Shown here piece by piece: positions 43,639-54,074 of a stretch of 64,000 bases of DNA. A program made the position numbers and the translations under genes. Source of the DNA: Xylanimonas protaetiae (GTDB taxonomy: Bacteria > Actinomycetota > Actinomycetes > Actinomycetales > Cellulomonadaceae); assembly GCF_004135385.1 (NCBI RefSeq), contig NZ_CP035493.1, positions 2,294,001 through 2,358,000 of the forward strand. The letters run 5' to 3'. Numbering within the stretch: position 1 is the stretch's first letter; each line of letters opens with the position of its first letter. The notes under the pieces were generated by a model. It did not search any database. It saw nothing but the letters and a program-made list of their open reading frames with translations, and had not been told where the DNA came from.

Positions 43639-44517
43639 TCAGTACTCCATGAGCGACTTCCACACGCTCTTGCCCACCACGAGGTCGGCGTGCCCTTGCC
43701 CGTCGCCCGTGTTGGTGAACACCTGCCAGTCGGCGAGCGCGTCGCGGGTCGCGGGACCGCCGACGCCGTCGACGGGCAGGTGGTAGCGCTGCGTGCCGTT
43801 GAGCAGGCCCTGCAGGTTGTCGACGTGGATGTCGCGTACGAAGGTCTCCGGCCTGTCGTTCGCGACGCCGTTGAAGCGCAGCTTGTGCATGGTGACCACC
43901 AGTCCGTTCTTGAGATCGATCTCCACCCTGGTGTGGGCTTCCTCGCCGCCGCGACCGTCCGGCACCGGTGCCGGGCCGCCGTGCGCGGGGTCGTAGACCA
44001 GGTGCCAGGGCTCGTCCACGTGGGGCTGCCGCCCCTCCGTGTCCGTCCAGCCGTGCTCGGCCAGGACCGGGAAGGCCGTGACGCGGCGGGGGAGGTCCCA
44101 CTGCCCGGCCCTGCCGAAGTCCATGACGTCGACGGCGAGGCCCCAGCCGTGGTTGGACGTGCCGGGGACGGCGACCGACTCGCGGCCCGGGCGGCGCACG
44201 TAGCGCACCCCGTGCCACGTGCGGGCGTCGTGCCCGCCGGTCGTCTGGGCGACGTAGGAGCGCAGGAAGAACCGCTCCTGCTCCGCGAGCGTCCGGTTCC
44301 AGCCCCGGACGGTCAGTGAGATGTCGGTGCGCCGCAGGACGTCCTGCCGTGCGCTGTTCCAGGCCTCCGCCGCGTCGCGCCGGAGGTACGCGTGGGCGTG
44401 GCCGTCCGTGCCGTGCCCGCCGACGGGGTCGAGCTCGGCGAGGACCTCCGCCGGGACCGACCCGTTGCTGTACTTCTGTCCTGCGAAGGTCTGGGCCTCC
44501 GCCACCAGTGTTGCCAT
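43639..44517 (-). CDS. M15 peptidase / D-Ala-D-Ala carboxypeptidase, endolysin-like
   Basis: This 292-residue protein has a VanY/M15-type zinc peptidase core. SLTVRGWNRTLAEQERFF near 80–97 is the substrate strand, VPGTSNHGWGLAVDVMDF near 125–142 carries the His and Asp zinc ligands, and DEPWHLVYD near 175 supplies the last His. Residues 200–292 resemble a peptidoglycan-binding or phage-tail lysin module (GLLNGTQRYHLPVDGVGGPATRDAL..., ending WKSLMEY). There is no signal peptide. The ribosome site GGAGGTGA is the strongest in the window. This looks like a phage endolysin that needs a holin, or a domesticated remnant, with its 3' end 39 bp from tRNA-Arg. Confidence 0.8.
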   Translation of the reverse strand: MATLVAEAQTFAGQKYSNGSVPAEVLAELDPVGGHGTDGHAHAYLRRDAAEAWNSARQDVLRRTDISLTVRGWNRTLAEQERFFLRSYVAQTTGGHDARTWHGVRYVRRPGRESVAVPGTSNHGWGLAVDVMDFGRAGQWDLPRRVTAFPVLAEHGWTDTEGRQPHVDEPWHLVYDPAHGGPAPVPDGRGGEEAHTRVEIDLKNGLVVTMHKLRFNGVANDRPETFVRDIHVDNLQGLLNGTQRYHLPVDGVGGPATRDALADWQVFTNTGDGQGHADLVVGKSVWKSLMEY

Positions 44518-44676
44518 CGGTGTCACCTCCGCACCCTCACGAGGGACGGGCGCGAGCGTGATGACGGGGGCGTGCCACTGAGCGACACGCGCCGGGTGCG
44601 GGCCGTGCCGTGTCGAACCGTGCCGCCCGCGGCGCGCGCGTTTTGCAGGGCACCGTCGACCGGCAAGGATGGGGCC

Positions 44677-46329
44677 GTGACCTCTGACCTCGGACCGCGT
44701 GCCGACCGACCTGTCGCCGGCCGACCCGACCCCGCGGTCGCGGACGAGCTGGGCATGACGGTGTACGACGTGGCGCGTGACCTGCGCCGGGACGTCGAGG
44801 ACGTGCGCCTTCCGCTGCCGATCGACGGCGCCCGGGAGGCCGGGGCGTCGCGCGGGCGGCTCGTCGCCCAGCTGGACGAGCACCTGCTGCCCCGGCTGCG
44901 CGAGCTGTCGAGCCCCGCGATCGTCGTCGTCGCCGGGTCGACGGGCGCCGGGAAGTCCACGCTGTACAACTCGCTGCTGGGCGAGGAGGTGTCGAAGGCG
45001 GGCGTGCTGCGGCCCACCACGCGCGAGCCCGTGCTGGCCTTCAACCCGCTGGACAAGGAGGTCGTGCACGAGGGCCCGGCCACCGAGGCGTCCCGCGTCG
45101 TCTACCACGACGGCGTGCCGCGCGGCACGGCCCTGCTGGACGCGCCGGACCTCGACTCGTTCCTGGCTGACAACCGCACCACCGCCCAGCAGATGCTCGA
45201 GGCGGCCGACCTGTGGCTGTTCGTCACCACGGCGTCCCGCTACGGCGACGCCCTGCCCTGGCAGGCGCTGTCCCGCGCCACGGAGCGCGGCGCGTCCGTG
45301 GCGATGGTGCTCAACCGCGTCCCCACCGAGACGCTGAAGACGGTCCGCGCCGACCTCATGCTCCGCCTCCGCGAGCACGGCATGACCGACGTGCCCCTGT
45401 TCGTGGTGCCCGACGTCGGCCCGCACGAGGGCCTGCTGGACCCGTCGGTCGTGCAGCCCGTGCGCCGCTGGCTCACGCTGCTCGCCGGGCCCGAGCGCTC
45501 CCGGGCCGTCATCGTCCGCACGCTCAAGGGCGCCCTCGGCGCCCTGCCGCAGTGGGTCACGTCGCTCGCCGACGCCGTCGACGCGCAGGGCGAGGCCGCC
45601 CACACGATCCGCACCGTCGTCGAGAAGGAGCGTCCCGCCGCGGAGAAGCTCGCGCGCGACGGCGTCGCCGCGGGCGTCGTCGCCGGTGCCTCCGTCGAGG
45701 CGCGCTGGCGCGAGCTGTCGGGCAGCGCGAAGGTCGACCGCGTCAAGGTCAAGAACGACACCGTGCGCTCCACCAGGCGTGCCGGGCGTCGTCGCGAGGA
45801 GGCCCTGACGGGCCTGCGCGCCGACGTCGAGGCCGCCGCCGCGCGCACCCTCACCGCGGCCGGCGGCCGCGTCGAGGAGCGTCTGCGGGCCGTGCTCACC
45901 GCCCCCGGGGCACCGGCCGGCGGCTCGGCCGTGCTGCCCGACGCCGCCGCGCGCACCGCGGCACGCGAGAAGGCGGTCACCGCCACCGTGGAGGCATGGT
46001 CGGCGCGCGCCGCCGACGTCGTCGCCCTGCTCGGCGACGGCGACCGCGTCACCGCCGCCGTCAAGGCGTTCGGCCCGCACGGCCTGGGCACCCTGCTGCT
46101 CGCGGCCGCCGCCGGGTCCGACGACGCCGCGCGGCTGCTCGGCCGGACGCTGGGCGACGCGCACGCCGACGCCGTCACAGCGCTGCGCGACGACCTCGCC
46201 GACCGCGCGGCCGCCGTCGTCGGCGCCGAGCTCGACGCCGTCCTGACCGCGCTGGACACCCCGAACCTCGCCGACGACGCCGCCTCCGGGCTGCGCGTGC
46301 GGCTCTCTGAGCTGAAGAGGCTGACGTGA
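44677..46329 (+). CDS. Dynamin/YfjP-like GTPase, pair A first gene
   Basis: This 550-residue P-loop protein has GSTGAGKSTLYNSLLG near 87–102, switch I-like LRPTTREP, and G3 reading LLDAPDLDS (155–158 DAPD) instead of DxxG. The G4 site is VLNRVPTE (213–216), lacking the Asp of NKxD, so guanine specificity may be lost. FVTTASRYGDALPWQAL is shared with the pair B paralogue. The rest is alpha-helical without transmembrane helices (Ala/Arg-rich, 290–550). The second gene starts inside its stop (GTGA). The start at GTG reads MTSDLGPRAD, with AAGGAT upstream. Membrane-linked assembly with the second gene product is inferred from the family. Confidence 0.8.
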   Translation: MTSDLGPRADRPVAGRPDPAVADELGMTVYDVARDLRRDVEDVRLPLPIDGAREAGASRGRLVAQLDEHLLPRLRELSSPAIVVVAGSTGAGKSTLYNSLLGEEVSKAGVLRPTTREPVLAFNPLDKEVVHEGPATEASRVVYHDGVPRGTALLDAPDLDSFLADNRTTAQQMLEAADLWLFVTTASRYGDALPWQALSRATERGASVAMVLNRVPTETLKTVRADLMLRLREHGMTDVPLFVVPDVGPHEGLLDPSVVQPVRRWLTLLAGPERSRAVIVRTLKGALGALPQWVTSLADAVDAQGEAAHTIRTVVEKERPAAEKLARDGVAAGVVAGASVEARWRELSGSAKVDRVKVKNDTVRSTRRAGRRREEALTGLRADVEAAAARTLTAAGGRVEERLRAVLTAPGAPAGGSAVLPDAAARTAAREKAVTATVEAWSARAADVVALLGDGDRVTAAVKAFGPHGLGTLLLAAAAGSDDAARLLGRTLGDAHADAVTALRDDLADRAAAVVGAELDAVLTALDTPNLADDAASGLRVRLSELKRLT

Positions 46330-47897
46330 CCGACGACACCACCCTGCGGGCCCGCACCGACGACCTCGCCCAGGCGCTCGCCGTCGCCGGCGAGCGCCTC
46401 GACGCGCCCACCGCCGCCCGCGTGCAGCAGGCCGTCGACGGCGTCCGCGAGCGCCTCGCGCTCGGCGTCGACCACACCGTCGTCGCGCTCGCGGGCGGCA
46501 CCGGCTCGGGCAAGTCGTCGCTGTTCAACAAGATCTCCCGGCTCACGTTCGCCGACGTCGGCATCAAGCGCCCGACGACGGCGCGCGTGACCGCCTGCTC
46601 GTGGGACGACGGCGCGGAGGCGCTGCTCGACTGGATCGGCGTCGACCGCGAGCGCCGCATCGTGCAGGCGGGCGAGCTGGAGATGGACGACGCCCTGGAC
46701 GGGCTGGTGCTGCTGGACCTGCCGGACCACGACTCGATCGAGCCGAAGCACCGCGAGGTGGTGGACCGGATCCTGCCGCTGGTGGACCTGCTGATCTGGG
46801 TGGTGGACCCGCAGAAGTACGCGGACGACGCGCTGCACTCGGGCTACCTGCGCGAGTCGGTGGGCATGGAGGCGTCCATGCTGGTGCTGCTCAACCAGAT
46901 CGACACGGTGCCGCCGGCGCGGCGCGACGAGCTGCGCGCGGACCTGGACCGGCTGCTCGAGGACGACGGCCTGCGCGGCGTGCCCGTGATCGCGGTGTCG
47001 GCGCGCACGGGCGAGGGCGTGGCGCAGGTGCACGAGCTGCTGTCGGAGGTGTGCGAGCGGCAGACGGTCGCGGCGGGGCGTGCGGCGGGCGAGCTCGACG
47101 CGGCCGCGCGGCTCCTGCTGTCGCAGGTGCCGGCCGAGGTGCCGTGGGACCTGGAGCACGCGGTGGCGCGCGAGCTGCCCGCGCTCGTGGACGCGACGGG
47201 GCTCGACGCCGTCGCGGGCCAGGTGGGCGCGGCGGTGCGCAACGGGTACGGCATGCCGGAGTTCCCGCCGCCGGACCGTGACGCGGTGACGCTGTCGCGG
47301 GCGCGCTGGCTGACGCGGGCGGGGGCGCCGCTGCCGTCGGGCTGGCAGCGGTCGCTGGCGGAGACGACGGCGAGCGCCGACGTGCTGCGCACCGCGGTCG
47401 CCGAGGCGGTGCGGAAGGTCAGGCTCGACGTGGCCGGGCCGCGGCGGGCGCGTGCGACGCGACGCCTGGCGTGGGCGCTCGGGATCGCGGCCGCGGCCGT
47501 GGCGACGTTCGCGGGCTTCGCGCTCGGCGGGACGCCGGACCTGCCCGCGCCGTGGCCATGGCTGCTGTGGGTCCTCGCCGGGGCGCTGCTCGTGGCGGCG
47601 CTGGCCGTCGGGGCGTCCGTGGTGGTCGCGCGGCGCCGGCTGGCGGCGCGGCGCGCCGCGGGGGTGGCGCGCGAGGGTCGCGCGGCGCTGGAGAAGGTGC
47701 TCGCGGACGGGCTCGGCCTGCCGACGCAGAAGCTGCTCGCGGAGCACAAGCGGGTGCGCACGCTCGCCCAGTCCGCGCGGGACCTGCCCGTCGCCGGGGC
47801 GGGGTCCGAGGGCGGGAGCCTGCCCCCAGGCGCGTCGGCTGCGGCGTCGTCCACAGGGGCCGTCCCGCAGGCTGCGGCGGGGGTCGCGCGCCGCTGA
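46326..47897 (+). CDS. YfjP-like membrane GTPase, pair A second gene
   Basis: This 523-residue GTPase has P-loop GGTGSGKSSLFNKI near 57–70, switch I KRPTTARV, G3 LLDLPDHDS (131–136), G4 NQID (190–193) and G5-like VSARTGEG near 222. Two hydrophobic helices near residues 380–430 (LGIAAAAVATFAGFALGG and LLWVLAGALLVAALAVGASVVV) anchor it in the membrane. A helical tail follows. IWVVDPQKYADDALHSGYL is identical in most positions to the pair B second gene. Translation is coupled to the first gene. Dynamin-like bacterial proteins remodel or repair membranes; here that is inference. Confidence 0.82.
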   Translation: MTDDTTLRARTDDLAQALAVAGERLDAPTAARVQQAVDGVRERLALGVDHTVVALAGGTGSGKSSLFNKISRLTFADVGIKRPTTARVTACSWDDGAEALLDWIGVDRERRIVQAGELEMDDALDGLVLLDLPDHDSIEPKHREVVDRILPLVDLLIWVVDPQKYADDALHSGYLRESVGMEASMLVLLNQIDTVPPARRDELRADLDRLLEDDGLRGVPVIAVSARTGEGVAQVHELLSEVCERQTVAAGRAAGELDAAARLLLSQVPAEVPWDLEHAVARELPALVDATGLDAVAGQVGAAVRNGYGMPEFPPPDRDAVTLSRARWLTRAGAPLPSGWQRSLAETTASADVLRTAVAEAVRKVRLDVAGPRRARATRRLAWALGIAAAAVATFAGFALGGTPDLPAPWPWLLWVLAGALLVAALAVGASVVVARRRLAARRAAGVAREGRAALEKVLADGLGLPTQKLLAEHKRVRTLAQSARDLPVAGAGSEGGSLPPGASAAASSTGAVPQAAAGVARR

Positions 47898-47950
47898 TCC
47901 TCGCTGCGAGCGGTCGGCGCGAGGCCGGCCCGCGAGCCAGGAGGACTTCG

Positions 47951-48556
47951 ATGAGCGACGTCAACGTCACGGTGGTCGGCCACGTGGGCCAGGACCCCAC
48001 GCTGTACACCGCCGAGAGCGGCACCCGGTGGACCTCGATCCGCGTCGCGTCCACGCGGCGCGTCCGCGACCCGCGCAGCGGCGAGTGGGGCGACGGGCCG
48101 ACGATGTGGTTCACCGTGCGCGCCTTCGGCGACCGCGCGCTGAACCTGGTCGACTCGGTCCGCAAGGGCACGCCGGTCGTCGTGACCGGGCGCCTCGCGG
48201 TCGAGGAGTACGAGGTGCGCAAGCAGGAGAAGGGGCCCGCCGGCGAGGCGGTCGAGGTGCGCGAGCCGCGCACCTCCCACGTCATCGAGAGCGCGGTGGT
48301 CGCCGTCGACCTGTCGCGTGGCGTCGTGCGCTACACGCGGACGGTGCACACCGGCGCGGTGCCGTCCGGCGCGCCGGACGCCGTCACGCGCTCGGCCGGC
48401 GAGGCGGCGGGCGGTGAGCGGTGGGAGACGCGCGGCGATGCCGCGGCGCCGTGGGGCGAGCCCACGGACGAGACGGCCGACGGAACCACGGACGAGGAGA
48501 CGGTCGGCGGGGCCGGGGAGGACGTCCCGGAGGCGCGGGCGCTGGTCGGGGTCTGA
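47951..48556 (+). CDS. ssb: Single-stranded DNA-binding protein paralogue
   Basis: This 201-residue protein has an OB fold: VNVTVVGHVGQDPTLYTAES near 4–23, RWTSIRVASTRRV, TMWFTVRAFGDRALNLVDSV near 55 and KGTPVVVTGRLAVEEYEV near 77. It matches bacterial SSB in the ssDNA-binding half. The C-terminal tail is acidic but ends ARALVGV, without the DDDxPF tip that recruits partner proteins. This suggests an accessory SSB rather than the replicative one. AGGAGG lies 6 nt before the ATG. It follows the GTPase pair by 53 bp. Confidence 0.85.
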   Translation: MSDVNVTVVGHVGQDPTLYTAESGTRWTSIRVASTRRVRDPRSGEWGDGPTMWFTVRAFGDRALNLVDSVRKGTPVVVTGRLAVEEYEVRKQEKGPAGEAVEVREPRTSHVIESAVVAVDLSRGVVRYTRTVHTGAVPSGAPDAVTRSAGEAAGGERWETRGDAAAPWGEPTDETADGTTDEETVGGAGEDVPEARALVGV

Positions 48557-48641
48557 GAGCGCTCCGCGGCGGCACCCTGCGCGACGACGGTCGTCGGGGT
48601 GCCGCCCGGCTGCGCCGCGAGCGCGACCGGGAACCGCTCGC

Positions 48642-48659
48642 GGGGGGGGAGGGGGGTGG
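48642..48659 (+). other. G-rich tract in the ssb–ettA gap
   Basis: Eight G, one A, six G, then TGGT give a dense G-run in the 259-bp gap between ssb and ettA. It could form a G-quadruplex. The gap also has TAGGCT at 48729–48734, a possible -10 box for ettA with a leader of about 75 nt. Confidence 0.4.
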
Positions 48660-48815
48660 TGCGCCGGCGGGCCGGCCGCTCGATGGGGCGCCGGAGGCCG
48701 ACGGACGGCCCGCCCGAGGGCGGGGGCAGTAGGCTGGGCGGTTGGCCGCCCCTGCCGGCCTCCCAGCACTCTGCATCTGTGCAGCACCCGCGATCGAAAC
48801 GGTGGAAACGAGCCA

Positions 48816-50483
<1,668 letters not shown>

Positions 50484-50498
<15 letters not shown>

Positions 50499-50527
50499 CG
50501 CGCGACTGACGCGCGACTGACGCGCGA
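50484..50527 (+). repeat. Four tandem copies of an 11-bp unit at the ettA stop codon
   Basis: ctgacgcgcga is repeated four times without interruption. The first copy and part of the second encode the EttA C-terminus (LTRD-stop); the others are downstream. Since 11 is not a multiple of 3, copy-number change would not alter the protein, only the 3' untranslated region. Confidence 0.85.
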
Positions 50528-50540
50528 CGCCGCCGCCTGA

Positions 50541-50586
50541 CGACGCCGGCCGAGCAGGAACCACGGTTCCTGCCCGGCCGGCGTCG
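50541..50586. terminator. Long hairpin after ettA
   Basis: Twelve outer pairs (cgacgccggccg / cggccggcgtcg), one mismatch, then nine inner pairs (gcaggaacc / ggttcctgc) give a very stable stem between convergent ettA and the MFS gene. No T-run. Confidence 0.65.
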
Positions 50587-50617
50587 GCGTGCCTGCGGCC
50601 TTCGTGGGGGTCCGCCG

Positions 50618-51856
50618 TCACGCGGGCCGGCGACGCTGCAGCCGCGCCAGCACGAGAGTCCCCGCCACCGCCAGCGCCACGAGCGCCGCAGCGGGCCAGG
50701 GGAGCGCGCCCGTCCCCGCGCGGTCCACGAGCAGCCCGGCCGCGAACGTCCCCGCGGCCGTGCCGAGGTTGAACGTGGCGCTCGACGCCGCCGAGGCGAC
50801 GTCCGTCCCGCCCGGCGCGAAGCGCATCGTCAGGTACTGCACGGTCACGTTGACGGCCGGGAACGCGATCCCGAGCACGGCGACGGCGCCCACGGCGACG
50901 ACCGCATGTGTGCCCCCGACCGCGAGCGCCACGAGGCCGCCGCCCAGGACGACGAGCCAGCCGGCCTGCGCCGCGAGCGGGTGGTCGTCGACCGCCCGCC
51001 CTGCGAGGGCCATCCCGGCGAGCCCGCCGAGGCCGACGACGACCAGGACGGGGCTGAGCACGTCCCGGTCGAGGCCCGTCACCTCGAGCAGGTAGGCGGT
51101 CGTGTAGGTGAACGTCGAGATCGCGCCCGCGACGACGAGGAACGTCACCACGAGCAGGGCCGCGAACGCGGCGCGGTTCGGCTGCGTCCCGCGGTCGGCC
51201 TCGGCGGCGTGCGGGGGCCGCGCGGGCAGCAGTGCCCAGATGGCCACGGCGACCGACGCGCACAGCACGGCGACGACCACGAACGCCACCCGCCAGCCCA
51301 CGTGCTGCGCCACCCACAGGGCCACCGGCAGCCCGACGATCGGGCCGAGCGCGGTGCCGAAGGAGACCCGGGCGACGACGCGCCCGCGCTCCGCCTGGTC
51401 GAACAGCGCCGTCGCCGACGGGAAGACGACCGCCCAGAACACCGAGTGCCCCAGCGCGGCCACGAGGCGCGCCGCGAAGAGCGTGGCGAAGCCCGTGGCG
51501 AGCGCCGAGGCGACGTTCGCGAGCACGACGAGCGCGAGCGTCGCGACGAGCACCTGGCGGCGCGGCAGCCGCCGCACGGCCTGCGCCAGCGGCACGGACG
51601 CGATGACCACGACGGCGGCGTACCCGCTCACGAGCAGCCCGATCCGCCCGACCGACGTGCCCAGGGCGGGCGCGATGACCGTCATCAGGCCACCGGGCAG
51701 CAGCTCGATCGTCAGGAAGCAGAACGTCGACAGCGAGAGCGCGGCGAGGGCCGCGGTGGCGCGCCGACGGTCGGCCGCGGTCGGCGTCGGGGGGCCGTCG
51801 GGCGGTGCGGGGGGTGCTGCGGTCGCCTCGGCGGACGCGCCCTCGTCGGTCGTCAT
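50618..51856 (-). CDS. MFS transporter (DHA1-type drug/sugar efflux)
   Basis: This 412-residue protein has 12 predicted transmembrane helices split by a charged loop near 205–225 (LLPARPPHAAEADRGTQPNR). An N-terminal Pro/Ala-rich tail of 30 residues precedes TM1 (LAALSLSTFCFLTIELLPGG). AQAVRRLPRRQVLVATLAL carries the loop 2–3 motif A in weakened form, and GHSVFWAVVFPSATALFDQAERGRVVA includes motif C-like features of the AraJ/sugar efflux group. GGAGGGA stands 7 nt before the ATG. The substrate is unknown. Confidence 0.85.
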   Translation of the reverse strand: MTTDEGASAEATAAPPAPPDGPPTPTAADRRRATAALAALSLSTFCFLTIELLPGGLMTVIAPALGTSVGRIGLLVSGYAAVVVIASVPLAQAVRRLPRRQVLVATLALVVLANVASALATGFATLFAARLVAALGHSVFWAVVFPSATALFDQAERGRVVARVSFGTALGPIVGLPVALWVAQHVGWRVAFVVVAVLCASVAVAIWALLPARPPHAAEADRGTQPNRAAFAALLVVTFLVVAGAISTFTYTTAYLLEVTGLDRDVLSPVLVVVGLGGLAGMALAGRAVDDHPLAAQAGWLVVLGGGLVALAVGGTHAVVAVGAVAVLGIAFPAVNVTVQYLTMRFAPGGTDVASAASSATFNLGTAAGTFAAGLLVDRAGTGALPWPAAALVALAVAGTLVLARLQRRRPA

Positions 51857-52007
51857 GTCGGTTCCCTCCGTCGTCGTGCGCTCACCCCTCTGACGAACGG
51901 GAGGCCTCGATGTGGACGACGGGACAGGGCGTCACTCATCGGGGCGGCGGCGGTCATCGGGGGACCGCTGACCTGCGCGGGCGCGGGCCGCGGGTGAGGA
52001 TGGGGGC

Positions 52008-54074
52008 ATGACCGCGCCCGACGACGTCCCTCAGCCGCCCGCCGACGGCGCGGCGCCGGACCAGGCGCCGGACCGCGCGAGCGACCAGGAGCGGGACGAG
52101 GCGCTCACGCCGAACCGCGAGTCCGCCGCGCTGGTCGACGCGCTCGACGCGCTCCGCGCGAGGCTCGCCGCGCTGCGGCTGCCGCTGGCGACGCCGGGCG
52201 CGGCGGTCGCGCGCGGCGACCTGGCCCACGCCGTCGACCAGCTCGACGACTACCTGCTGCCCCGCCTGCGGGCGGAGCGGGCGCCGCTGCTCGTCGTCGT
52301 CGGCGGGTCCACGGGGGCGGGCAAGTCGACGCTCGTGAACTCGATCCTCGGCGAGCACGTGACGGCCCCGGGCGTGCTGCGCCCGACGACGCGGGCCCCC
52401 GTGCTGGTGCACCACCCGCTCGACGGGCGCTGGTTCACCACCGACCGGGTGCTGCCCGGGCTCGCGCGCGTCCAGACGGGCGTCGACGTGACGACGTCGA
52501 GCGCGTGGGGCGGCACGGACGGCGACCGTCCGCCGCCGACGCGCACGCTGCGCCTGGTCGCCTCGGAGGCGATCCCGCAGGGCCTCGCGCTGCTGGACGC
52601 CCCTGACGTCGACTCGGTCGAGACGGCCAACCGGGAGCTGGCCGGCGAGCTGCTCGGCGCCGCAGACCTGTGGCTGTTCGTCACGACGGCCGCACGCTAC
52701 GCCGACGCCGTCCCGTGGGCGCTGCTGCAGACCGCCGCGGCCCGCCGGGCGCAGGTCGCGCTCGTGCTGGACCGGGTCGACCCGGGCGCGGAGGCGGTGG
52801 CCGACGACCTGCGCCGCATGACGGCCGAGCACGGCCTGGGCGACGCACCCATCTTCGTCATCCCCGAGGCGGCGCCCGCCGGACCGGGCGCGCTCGACGA
52901 GGGCCTCCTGCCGGAGCCCGCCGTCGCCGAGGTGTCCACGTGGCTGTCCGGCCTGGGCGGCGACCCCGAGGCGCGCCGCCGGGTCATCACGGCGACGCGC
53001 GACGGCGTCGTCGACGACCTGGTGCGCCGCGCCGTGCACCTCGCCGACGCCGCCGACGCGCAGGAGGTCGCCGACCGGCGCCTGCGCGAGGCCGCCGTGC
53101 GGTACCACGACGACGCCGTCCGCGCGGTCGAGTCGGCGACGTCGGACGGGGCGATCCTGCGCGGGGAGGTGCTGGCCCGCTGGCAGGACTTCGTGGGGAC
53201 CAGCGAGTTCTTCCGGTCGGTGCAGAAGGGCGTCGGGCGGGTGCGCGACGCGATCGGCGGGTTCTTCCGGGGCCGGCCGGCGCAGGCGCCGCAGGTCGAG
53301 CAGGCGATCGCGAGCGGCCTGGAGTCGGTCATCCTCGACTCGGCCGAGGCCGCCGCCGAGCGCACGTTCGAGGCGTGGCGCGGCGACGCGGCCGGGGCCG
53401 CGCTGCTGGAGGGCCTCGACCTGTCGCGGACCAGCGGCGGCCTGCGCGCCGAGATCGGCGAGCAGGTGCGCGGGTGGCAGGGCGACGTGCTCGCCCTGGT
53501 GCGCGAGCAGGGTGCCTCCAAGCGCGGCGCCGCGCGCGCCCTGTCGCTGGGGGTCAACGCGCTGGGCGTCAGCCTCATGGTCATCGTCTTCGCCTCGACG
53601 GCGGGGCTCACGGGCGCCGAGATCGGCATCGCGGGCGGCACCGCCGTCGTCGGGCAGAAGCTGCTCGAGGCGGTGTTCGGCGACGACGCCGTGCGCCGCC
53701 TGGCCGCGCAGGCCAAGCAGCGCCTGGCGGCGCGCGTGTCCGCGGTGATGAGCGGGCAGGCCGCGCGCTACACCGCGCAGCTCGACGCCCTCGGCACCGC
53801 CGACGCCGGGGGAGCCGCCCTGCGCGACGCCGCCCGACGCGTCGAGGGCGCGGCCCGCAACGAGCGCGCGACGCGCGCCGAGCCCGACGACGGCGGCACC
53901 CGGCCGTGGACCGGGCGCCTGCTGCGCGGCGCGGGGACGCTGCGCGCGCCGGACCGCCCGGAGTCCTTCCCGGTGCCCGCGGAGCGCGGTGAGCGGGACG
54001 AGCCGGCGGAGGACGAGGAGAAACGTCCGGGCTGGTGGAGCCGCGTGTTCGGCCGCAGGGGCGACGACTCGTGA
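52008..54074 (+). CDS. Dynamin-like GTPase, pair B first gene
   Basis: This 688-residue protein is the longer paralogue of the gene at 44677. P-loop GGSTGAGKSTLVNSILG near 99–115, LRPTTRAPVL, G3 LLDAPDVDS (197–200 DAPD) and G4 VLDRVD (255–258, Asn replaced by Asp but final Asp kept). FVTTAARYADAVPWALL matches pair A. A hydrophobic double segment near 500–545 (LGVNALGVSLMVIVFAS..., IGIAGGTAVVGQKLLEAVFG) may insert in the membrane like a dynamin paddle, a part missing from the pair A paralogue. Acidic, Pro-rich N-tail of about 35 residues and a charged C-tail ending WWSRVFGRRGDDS. The stop overlaps the next GTG. Confidence 0.82.
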   Translation: MTAPDDVPQPPADGAAPDQAPDRASDQERDEALTPNRESAALVDALDALRARLAALRLPLATPGAAVARGDLAHAVDQLDDYLLPRLRAERAPLLVVVGGSTGAGKSTLVNSILGEHVTAPGVLRPTTRAPVLVHHPLDGRWFTTDRVLPGLARVQTGVDVTTSSAWGGTDGDRPPPTRTLRLVASEAIPQGLALLDAPDVDSVETANRELAGELLGAADLWLFVTTAARYADAVPWALLQTAAARRAQVALVLDRVDPGAEAVADDLRRMTAEHGLGDAPIFVIPEAAPAGPGALDEGLLPEPAVAEVSTWLSGLGGDPEARRRVITATRDGVVDDLVRRAVHLADAADAQEVADRRLREAAVRYHDDAVRAVESATSDGAILRGEVLARWQDFVGTSEFFRSVQKGVGRVRDAIGGFFRGRPAQAPQVEQAIASGLESVILDSAEAAAERTFEAWRGDAAGAALLEGLDLSRTSGGLRAEIGEQVRGWQGDVLALVREQGASKRGAARALSLGVNALGVSLMVIVFASTAGLTGAEIGIAGGTAVVGQKLLEAVFGDDAVRRLAAQAKQRLAARVSAVMSGQAARYTAQLDALGTADAGGAALRDAARRVEGAARNERATRAEPDDGGTRPWTGRLLRGAGTLRAPDRPESFPVPAERGERDEPAEDEEKRPGWWSRVFGRRGDDS

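Noticed and set aside
48642-48659. G-rich tract as a functional G-quadruplex regulator
   Set aside because: G-runs arise easily at this GC content and the tract is not placed on a clear promoter; kept only as a feature.
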